Of a DNA stretch of 64,000 nt, positions 56,445 through 64,000 are shown in pieces. The translations under genes and the position numbers were made by a program. Source of the DNA: Papiliotrema nemorosa. Its lineage: Eukaryota > Basidiomycota > Tremellomycetes > Tremellales > Rhynchogastremaceae. The stretch spans positions 1-64,000 of the forward strand of contig JASKOT010000044.1 in NCBI GenBank assembly GCA_032158125.1, in the 5' to 3' direction. Position 1 is the stretch's first letter; every line of letters starts with the position of its first letter. Under the pieces are notes generated by a model, which ran no database searches, had not been told where the DNA came from, and worked only from the letters and a program-made list of their open reading frames with translations.

Positions 56445-58539
56445 ATGGCAACGACCCAACCCGCTTCACTCCCTCAAGCACCTTTGTCACCAAGCACCAT
56501 CCGCATGATCAAGCTTCAAGAGGCAGCGCAAGCGGCATACAACAGAGGAGAATACCACCCTCGAGCAGGATACGATCGACGGCGAGCAGGCGGGCCATTG
56601 ATCCCCGTTGGTTATCTAAGGGGGCGATATGCGGGGAGAAAGAGTGAGCTGGCACTGAACACCTCCAACGGTGACTCATGATAGGACGCATGAGGATTGC
56701 TTTGAACATGGTCTTCAAGATTGGTAGACATCACGACAAGTGGGCTCTTCTGGACGCGTCCCGAGCTCACCGCAGTGATCTCGTCCTCACCGAGATGCAC
56801 ATTTCCCAATTCCACCTGCGAATCTCGGCGTATATTCCGCCCCTTATCCGTACTGACCCCAGTTTCGAGACGACTGCTCCACCGTTCAGCCTTGTCGAGG
56901 TGCAAGACATCTCATCAAATGGTATCTTTGTGAATGGGGTGCACCATACCCCAACATCAGGGTCAAGATCCATCGTCCTAATCCATGGAGACACAATCAG
57001 GTTCCCCAGGCACCCAGGTGGGTGAGTTGCAACAGCACTGATGATAGAGATCCTCTTTACTTATGAGCACAATTTTGACGCCTGTGGTCCTGACATCTCG
57101 TCGCATCAACCGACCATGAGTTTTTTTCCCGACAGAGAGATGGGTCGCCATCTCCTTGTCGACAAGTACACCATCCACAATATCGTCCTCGGCTCAGGAG
57201 CTAACGGGACCGTCTATCTCGGTACGAGTCCAACCAAGCAAGTCGCTATTAAGTATTCCAAAGTACCGAGCACGGTAGACCGGGCCAACGAGATGGACCT
57301 GCTTAGAAGCCTCAAGCACCACAACATTCAGGCCCTTCTCGATGTGGTCCCTCTCAACGGGAATAATCTGACCATTTTGGAGCTATACTCCGGGGGAGAC
57401 CTCTTTGCCTACCTCGACAAGTATGGCCCACTGACTGAAAAGGAGGTATCCTTCTTCACCTGGCAATTGGTCAAGGGGCTGAAGTATATACACGGAAGGG
57501 GTATCGCTCATCGAGGTGAGACCCCCTTTGATGCGCCTGATGAGATATTAAACCGGAAAATATCCTCCTGGCTACTGGAGCGTGCTTCCCTCGAATAGTC
57601 GTTGTCGATTTTGGCGAGGCAGCCACGGTTGATTCGCTCTTGGATACGGTCCCTCTGGGTCAGAGACAAGTGACCCGACCCTGGGCCATGATTGGCACCG
57701 TGACCTATCTCGCTCCAGAGATGCTGCGCCCCTCAACGGACTCCAGCTACAGTGATGGCTCTGCTGATGGACGCAAGGAGATTGCCCAACTGTGGCTAGA
57801 GGAGTACAAGTCGACTGATATCTGGGCTCTAGCATGTGAGCAGACCCGAGGTGGCGCTGATCCAGGTGTGGTGATCAACTGCTTTCGTATGATTCACCCT
57901 TATAGCGGTGATGGCTCCTATGGCGTATCTGAGTCGATGTCCACCAGCTCTGTGCACTCCTCCGGAAACCCCACTCCCAACTCGAAGAGCGCCGTGCCAG
58001 ATTCGATGTCTGATGTGCATCCTCGTCCGGGTACCGATATCGACCAAGACGAAGTGGAAGAAACAGAGCGAGAGCTTCACCCGTCGGCACCAGACAGAGC
58101 CGCCACTCATTCTGCCATTCTGCAGTGGGAGCAAGAAAGAGCGATCGAGGAAGACGAAGGGTACCCTTCAGCCGAGCAATCTACCTTGAACCAAGAGATA
58201 GCCGATTGGGAAGAAGAATGTCGCAGGGCTCTTGCCTCTTATGAGCGCTTTGTTGTAGGTGCCATGACGAACTCACTGATGCAGAACACGTCAACCTGGA
58301 CCAGTTCACAGTGGCAAGATATCAACCCAGAAGGTAAGATACGCCGAGCCGTGTGACTTATGATTTCAGTCCGAGACTTTCTACAGCGATGTCTTGAGCA
58401 GGATCCCTCTCTCCGAATGGATATTCAAGCTGTACGAGGACATCCGTGGTTGATGAACCAAAGGGCAGAGATGAGGGAGATGTACGATCAGGTGGTTCAG
58501 AAGCGTATCCCGTGGTTCCAGGGGAAGACTATCAAGTGA
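56445..58539 (+). CDS. FHA-domain serine/threonine protein kinase (Chk2/Rad53-like)
   Basis: Start at ATG 56445 (MATTQPASLPQAPLSPS). After the first intron comes an FHA domain: VFKIGRHHD, SDLVLTEMHISQFHLRI, DISSNGIFVNGVHH and LIHGDTIRFP. The kinase domain follows with GSGANGTVYLG, the VAIK lysine, a C-helix Glu in ANEMDLLRSL, HRDIKPENILL, VDFGEAA and TYLAPEML. An acidic, Ser-rich insert of about 100 residues lies inside the C-lobe before VRDFLQRCLEQDPSLRM. The end is GKTIK and TGA at 58537-58539. Two introns are only 29 and 30 nt long. By family it may act in a DNA-damage or meiotic checkpoint. Confidence 0.85.
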
Positions 58540-58841
58540 GCTAACTGCACTGTCGGGCTGATTGAAGATCGCCTTAGTCCATGCAGCATGTTCACGCCGT
58601 GTGCATCTTGAGACTCACACTATTGCAGAGCTTGTACCATCCAGGAGGTAGCACAAAGGATGCCTCCTGGAGAACAAGGCTGAAAGGACATGTCGGTGCT
58701 ACAGTAGGGTGGACATCATCCAAATACTCACCAATATCTGTTGTACAGCGCTAAACTGACGCTGAACATTGAAGACCTTGATCACGGCTGATTCCCCGCT
58801 GAGCTCTTGTATAGCCCACTCATATCAAGCCCCACTCGAAC
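58540..58841. other. 302 bp intergenic region
   Basis: This is the 3' region of the kinase gene and upstream region of the Ser-rich small frame. No clear element. Confidence 0.45.
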
Positions 58842-59108
58842 ATGGGCTGCTCTACCTCTCGGCACATCGAATCCCACTCATCTGCCTCTACCCCTTACTC
58901 CCCCAAATCACCTTACTCTCCAGCTTCGTCCCGGTCGAGGTTCTCCAATAGCACTATTGCGCCGACCAAATCTTCCGTGCCTTCTTCGGCATCCAGCAGA
59001 TCCAGTAGAAGCTCCGTGTCGGCTGGACGTACGCCGACTAGGTGGGGCTGGGGAAGGAGGGGCACGGCAGCGACCGATTCGACGGGTTATTCCAGCACCA
59101 CGACGTAG
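58842..59108 (+). CDS. small Ser-rich protein with N-terminal lipidation motif
   Basis: An intronless frame of 88 codons begins MGCSTSRHIESHS. Gly2 with Ser6 fits N-myristoylation and Cys3 fits palmitoylation, the dual signal of many membrane-tethered signalling proteins. The rest is mostly Ser, Thr, Pro and Arg (SRSSRSSVSAGRTPTRWGWG) and looks disordered and phosphorylatable. Codon-level support is limited and a minus-strand frame overlaps, so the gene call is moderate. I recognise no homologue. Confidence 0.5.
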   Translation: MGCSTSRHIESHSSASTPYSPKSPYSPASSRSRFSNSTIAPTKSSVPSSASSRSSRSSVSAGRTPTRWGWGRRGTAATDSTGYSSTTT

Positions 59109-59232
59109 GCCGTGCTCAAGACTGTAGACTCGCGACTGTGTACGGAGGAGGGGCATGTGCGAGATAAAAGACTGCTGTATACTATGCATGGATTAGACGT
59201 GACTCATATTCTAGATGTCCAATGACTTTGAG

Positions 59233-60591
59233 TTAACTGACATTCGCCCCCAGCCCCTCGGCGAAGCGCCTCGCTCGTGGAGCTACCTCTCCTCGCTCAC
59301 CCATGATCGTCAAGCGTAAAGCTACTCCTTCCAGATCGCTCGTTGCGTCCAAGGAGGGGTACCTCGTCAATTCCCATCGACCAAAAGCGTAATTCAGTAT
59401 GAATGTCTCCAGGTCCTCACTCTCAGAGACGAGTCTGACAATTCCTTTGACTGGAGGTGAGCACGATACACGCAAGGGACGGCTTACCACGGTAAATCTC
59501 AAAGTTGAGCTTCTTGAGCTGTTGTTCCAACACTTCCCTCTGGACCCCCTTGACTCCAGTCTCCATGGTCTCGCCCTCTTCGCCACACCCACACGCCTCG
59601 CCCTCTTTATGCACATGTTGACGCTGCCTCTTTCTACTGGGCTCTTGACCGCCCAACCATACAGACTTGGTCTCCACTTCATCGCCGTGCCATCCTCCTT
59701 CTTTCCCTACTCCATCCCAGAATGCCTTTTCATCTCCCGACTTTTCAAAGAGGGTCGTATCTAGGCCAAAGAGAATCTCGGGTTTTGGCGGGGAGTTGGG
59801 AGAAATTCTGATACGTGGCGTGGTATCGTTCAATTCACCCAAGGCGTCAAGGAGGATATCGTATTCTCTTTCGGAGACTTGGTCGTGTTTGTTGAGTAAG
59901 AGCAGGTCGGTGTATTTGGCTTGTAGCTGGGATGAGCTTTCGCAGTACGGTGGGTAAGCCAAGACTCGCCTTTGCAGAAGGAGAGGTATCTTCGTACCCC
60001 TTGAAGTTGACACAATCGATTACAGTCACCACACCGTCCAGCTTGAATCCTTCCGGTTCCAGCTGGCGTATCTGCAGTGCAAGCGTGGCCGGGAAAGCTG
60101 AACCGCTGCATGTCAGCTGGATCGAGCACGATACTGTACCTAGACTCGATGATGATTCTATCGGGATGAAACTTGTCCCGAATCTCTATCAGGGCATTCT
60201 CGACCAACCCAACCATCGTGCAGCATCTACCATGAGCGCGGGACCAAGAGGTCGACTTACAGACACCCGTTGAGTATCTCTGAGACTCCTGTGATGTTTG
60301 ATTGTTGAGTTAGTAACGAGTCGACTGGGGTCAGCGTCACTCAGGAGGGAGGAGCACCTTCGACATCTCCATATTCGTTTTTGAGGAGAACCACATTGTA
60401 CCCCTCTGGGAGCTGCTTGAGGACGGATAGAATCGTCGTCGTTTTACCCTAGAATTAGCTCGAGTATGTACAAGGTGTGAACCCCTTACAGCGCCTAGAT
60501 ATCAGCTTGAGCTAGAGTTGGTGAACCCACCCAGGAAACCGGTAAAGCAAGTCACGGGTATGGGTTTTGAGCTGGATCCCTCGGCCACCAT
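59233..60591 (-). CDS. ZNG1: COG0523/CobW zinc-transfer GTPase (ZNG1-like), with 5 nt microexon
   Basis: Start at ATG 60591 (MVAEGSSSKPIPVTCFTGFL). The P-loop GAGKTTT is encoded across three exons: exon 1 ends in the Gly codon, a 5 nt exon GCGCT (60490-60494) follows, then GGTAAAACG. After NEYG and QQSNITG comes LNGCLCCTMVGLVENA, with the CxCC metal motif, IIESR, GVVTVIDCVNF and LLLLNKHDQVSE. A charged linker with HVHKEGEACGC could bind zinc. The C-terminal domain reads VKGIVRL and YAFGRWELTRYP, ending LGANVS. In eukaryotes ZNG1 delivers zinc to methionine aminopeptidase; the same job is likely here. Confidence 0.87.
60490..60494 (-). other. 5 nt microexon of the ZNG1-like gene
   Basis: GCGCT is flanked by ATCTAG on its 5' side and GTAAGG on its 3' side. 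It is needed to restore the P-loop Gly-Ala-Gly. Flanking introns are 36 nt (60495-60530) and 41 nt (60449-60489). Confidence 0.8.
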
Positions 60592-60775
60592 GTTGGACTA
60601 CGAGTGCTCTTGTGTATACTACAGACGACCCCCTTTCTGATCTGTCACGTCGTGTCTATCTGAGGCCGATGCTGCTTGATGGTTGAAGCTGTTTGTGGGG
60701 TGAATGGGCGAGGATGTGACTTTTCGAAATAATCAGGTTACATCACCTCTTTCATCTACACCTCAACCTCCCCTC
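60592..60775. promoter_or_regulatory. shared divergent promoter of ZNG1-like and CIA1 genes
   Basis: Only 184 bp separate the two start codons, so the genes must share regulatory DNA. No metal-responsive element could be named. Confidence 0.6.
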
Positions 60776-62027
60776 ATGGCCGAACTACAACTCGTCGCAG
60801 ACCTCCCAGGTCACACTGAACCCGCATGGCAGGTGGCCTTTAACCCTACGAGAAATCTTCTTGCGAGTTGCTCGACGGACAAGACATTCCGACTGTACTC
60901 TTTCACTCCAAATTCCACCTGGCCCACGCCCAATGACCCGAAACCCGACTTTCAACTCATCGGATCCACACCCACTGAGCACAAAAAGACCATCCGGTCT
61001 ATTGCCTGGGCACCTTCCGGACGTACACTCGCGACGGGTAGCTTTGATAGTACGGTCGGCGTATGGGAAGAGGTGGAAGAAGAGGACGATCCGATGGGTC
61101 AGCCCGAATGGGAGTGTGTCACCACGTTGGAAGGGCACGAGAATGAGTGTAAAGGCGTCGGATTCAGCTCTGACGGTGGACTGCTGGCTTCTTGCTCGAG
61201 GGATAAATCGGTCTGGGTCTGGGAAGGTGGGTTGAGACGAGATCCGACTGACCGTAGTCCAACCTGACGCCGATTTCGAGTGTATCGCAGTCATGATGGA
61301 GCATTCTCAAGATGTCAAGGCCATCTCTTGGCATCCTAAAGAAGAGGTGGGTCACGTAGCATCGTGGCTGAACATAGATCCTCGCGTCGGCATCGTACGA
61401 TTCGCACATACATCTCATGTTTGACGATCCGGATGGGGATTGGTGTATATTTCAAAAACTCCACCCGAAACTACCCCCATCGGCGCTGACGATACAATCC
61501 CCATCCCCTGGTCTCGTCGCTGCATTGTCGCGGACAGAAGAGGAAAAGGCGATAGAAGAGCTAGATATCCCACCGCTGGAAGAAGACGAAACCGTCTGGT
61601 CGCTCGCGTGGAGTCCTTGTGGTAAATACCTCGCGTCAGGAGGTGACCAGGGCGGGATACGTATATGGAGGAGAAGGTGGGTGGACGTGCAAGTGCCGCT
61701 GATGATAGAGGGTCGAACCCGGATAGTCTCTTTGAGGAAATCATCCATACCGCTGCTCATTCCCGATCCGTCTTCTCCCTCTCTTGGAGCGAGGGGAAAG
61801 ACGGCCTGGGTTTACTCGCCTCGGCAGGGGGAGATGGGAAGATTATCATTTGGCAAATCACAGAGGGCGTGACGATCCAACCCATCGCTGCGGTGAGGGA
61901 CGCACACGGGGTGAGCGATGTCAACAGTGTAGCATGGTGTACTCGCGAAGATGGTCGAGGAAAGGGGATGCTGGCCAGTTGCGGGGATGATGGGAGTGTA
62001 AAAGTGTGGAGGGTAGCCATGACATAG
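60776..62027 (+). CDS. CIA1: cytosolic iron-sulfur assembly WD40 protein CIA1 (CIAO1)
   Basis: The start preferred is ATG 60776 (MAELQLVADLPGHTEPAWQV), because it matches the family; an in-frame ATG at 60704 would add 24 residues. Seven WD-type blades can be followed: NLLASCSTDKTFRLYSF, TLATGSFDSTVGVWEEV, LLASCSRDKSVWVWE, VKAISWHPKEE, YLASGGDQGGIRIW, LLASAGGDGKIIIW and MLASCGDDGSVKVWRVAMT. Small introns near 61226, 61347 and 61675 keep frame. By family it is part of the CIA targeting complex that inserts Fe-S clusters into cytosolic and nuclear apoproteins. It is divergent from the ZNG1-like gene. Confidence 0.9.
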
Positions 62028-62228
62028 TCGTCAATGGACATGGGTAGCGACCAGATTGAACTTTAGTGAACTGCAAACCAAACACCATAGGCTCAACCTC
62101 GCAGTGACTTTGAGTCGCTCGGGGAATCACGCTGATGCCAATTAGCCACAGTAATACGTATACGTATTCATCATAGTGTACCTCATACATAACAGGCGGG
62201 TAGATATTATGCAAACATATGACCTAGA

Positions 62229-64000
62229 TCATGCCATCCATCCGTGCGCCGACCATCCGTCAAACCCTCCATTTCCATTCATCACTCCTTCAAAGCCGGT
62301 CATCATCCCCGGTTGCCCTTGTTGACCCGGCTGATTGGGGATTTGTCCCGGTTGGTTCTGTGCCATGTTCATGCCGTTATTTCCCGATGTGTCCCATCCA
62401 AAATTGAACACTTTGGACAAAAAGTCGTCCGGAACTTGGGGAACCATTGGGTTGCCCATGTTGTTCGCTGTCTGCGGTTGAGGAAAGTAGTTACTTAGTA
62501 TACTCTCGACAGCAGGGTCCAGCTGAGGCTGCTGATTCGCGCCAAACGTCCTCGGATCGAAAGGTGGGAAGTTGGCGTTGGTAGGGTCAACAGGGAAGGT
62601 GAAGGGGGATGTGCCGCCCACTGCTTGATTCGGCACCTGAAGCATTGGCTGAGGTGGCTGAGCCGGGGGCATGGGATAAGCATCAAAGACGGGTCGATCA
62701 CGGGGCGTATCGGAGAAGATTCGCATGTCCACACCTTGCGCTTTGGCTGGCGAGAAGCCCGATCCCGGTGCGGAATCCAGCGAGTGGCTAGGGCTATCGG
62801 CTTCGAGCTGAGCTTTCTGGATGAGCTTCTTGACTGCTCTCTGTAGATCGGACGCCTCGTCCTCGGGTGGAGAGCCGGAAGCCTTGCGTTTGCCAAGGGA
62901 TGTCGGACGTCGTCGCTCCTCCACCTCGGCTGAGAGTCAGCGCAATCTCTATCCTATAAGACCAGTATACGCACCCAACAAAAAGTCCATGACCTTGACG
63001 GCGGCTCGTGAAGGGTGCGAAATATCCGCGATACGTCTAGCTTTAGCGTGATACAGCCTGTAGACCCACCTCATCTGATCTAGTGCCCCTTTGACCTCTG
63101 AGATCTTGTGCTCAGTCTCGGTACTCCTCATGGCGCGTCGTGGGGTACGAAGCAGATCGATAATGACCACCAGACCTGACACCGAAACGTAGAACAGGGG
63201 GATCCTGGGATGAGCTAGTCACCTCGGAAGATCAAAGGAACTCGCCACCACTTTTCCAAGAATTCCGCCGCGCCGTACGACTGCTCACCCATCATTCGTA
63301 AGCTTGCGCGCGCAGCCCGGATGCATTGTTCCTTCGAATAGGCAAATCGTTCATCCTCGTATCCTCTTGAAAGCCAAGGCCGATGGAGCCGTAACATTCG
63401 AGAGTGAATAGCGAGGTTGAGCATGACTTTCTCATAGTACTGCACCAGGGCTTTCGAGTCCCCTTCTGGGGGCCCACGACTGGTTGAATCAGGCTGGAAG
63501 AAGGCCGGAAGTTCCATCATTGCTTTCCGGAAATCTCCGTCAACTAAAGTTAGCGATCATCGGCTGGATCCACGAACCGCTCAATCTGGGGTCAGCAATG
63601 ATGCAATCACTTGACTTACATGAAGGAATAAGGTGGATGACTATTGTTGTTTGCCTGCCAAATCTGCCTATGGGCAATTTCTGCAAACTTCAACCTCGCC
63701 AGCTGAAACGACATGCTAGTTCGGACATGTAAGGGTTGGGGATTGAGCGGTTGACCATCGATGATGTCCTCGTCTTCTATGTTGGCGGGAAGAGCAGTTT
63801 TAACTGGTGTAAGCAATGCTTCCTCTGGTAATTATACTCACTCTGATCGGCCTGAATACTGTTCGTCAGCTTTGTCTTGAAGCGGAACCCACCTCGTCGC
63901 GTATGTATAGCTCGGAGCCATCATCCAATCCAGAAACACTAGATTCCACCATATCCTTCTCCCCACCTCTCGCTGTATGAGACTCGACCATCGACCTGTC
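62229..64000 (-). CDS. fungal-specific transcription factor, N-terminus outside the window
   Basis: The gene enters from the right edge and ends at 62229. Visible exons encode the fungal_trans regulatory domain: QREVGRRIWWNLVFLDWMMA, then ALPANIEDEDIIDGQPLNPQ, LARLKFAEIAHRQIWQ, LHRPWLSRGYEDERFAYSKE and RTPRRAMRSTETEHKISEV. The C-terminus is rich in Pro, Gln, Asn, Met and Gly (QPGQIPNQPGQQGQPGMM), a likely activation region. No DNA-binding domain is visible because the 5' part is missing; a Zn2Cys6 cluster is expected. The pathway cannot be inferred from the neighbours. Confidence 0.85.

Overview
The window is nuclear DNA of a filamentous or yeast-like basidiomycete, most likely a tremellomycete (Cryptococcus, Kwoniella or Tremella relatives). 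The reasons are dense gene packing on both strands, many very short GT-AG introns (mostly 30-80 nt, some 29-31 nt) with a CTNAY-like branch site just before the acceptor, and a gene content typical of that class: a xanthine dioxygenase XanA, a Kch1-type potassium protein, Zn2Cys6 regulators and GPI-anchored GH16 glucanases. No tRNA, rRNA, CRISPR array or clear transposon was seen. Almost every gene is split by introns, so coordinates give the span from start codon to stop codon. Exon junctions were inferred by eye from frame, splice signals and protein-family expectation.

Region by region. 0-14 kb: orphan proteins, a 14-TM MFS transporter, a small family of TATA-driven orphan genes (5.9, 7.4 and perhaps 13.8 kb), a tiny two-repeat protein, a short-chain dehydrogenase and XanA. 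14-23 kb: a catabolic-looking block of class II aldolase, a FAD-dependent amine oxidase with a possible peroxisomal tail, a Zn2Cys6 activator and a D-2-hydroxyacid dehydrogenase. 24-27.3 kb: a divergent pair, a triose-phosphate/nucleotide-sugar-type transporter and a Golgi-type polysaccharide pyruvyltransferase. 27.6-29.7 kb: a chromate-type transporter. 30-37 kb: two diverged paralogous orphan genes, a further orphan, and a tandem pair of GPI-anchored GH16 beta-glucanases. 37-44 kb: a HIRIP3-like histone chaperone, a Kch1-like potassium protein and cytosolic PheRS alpha. 44-53.4 kb: glycogen debranching enzyme, two glutathione S-transferases and a FAD monooxygenase. 53.8-56.1 kb: divergent ribosomal protein genes eL42 and uS13. 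56.4-62 kb: an FHA-domain kinase, a possible lipidated Ser-rich protein, and the divergent pair ZNG1-like zinc GTPase and CIA1. 62.2 kb to the end: a second fungal transcription factor, cut by the window edge.

The most interesting items are the transporter-pyruvyltransferase pair, which may form a cell-surface glycan pyruvylation module; extreme gene architecture, namely an eL42 start codon split by an intron followed by 9, 6 and 14 nt exons, and a 5 nt exon inside the P-loop of the ZNG1-like gene; a GH16 gene whose last intron appears to end in GG instead of AG; and a small orphan family in which one copy has frame breaks relative to its neighbour.
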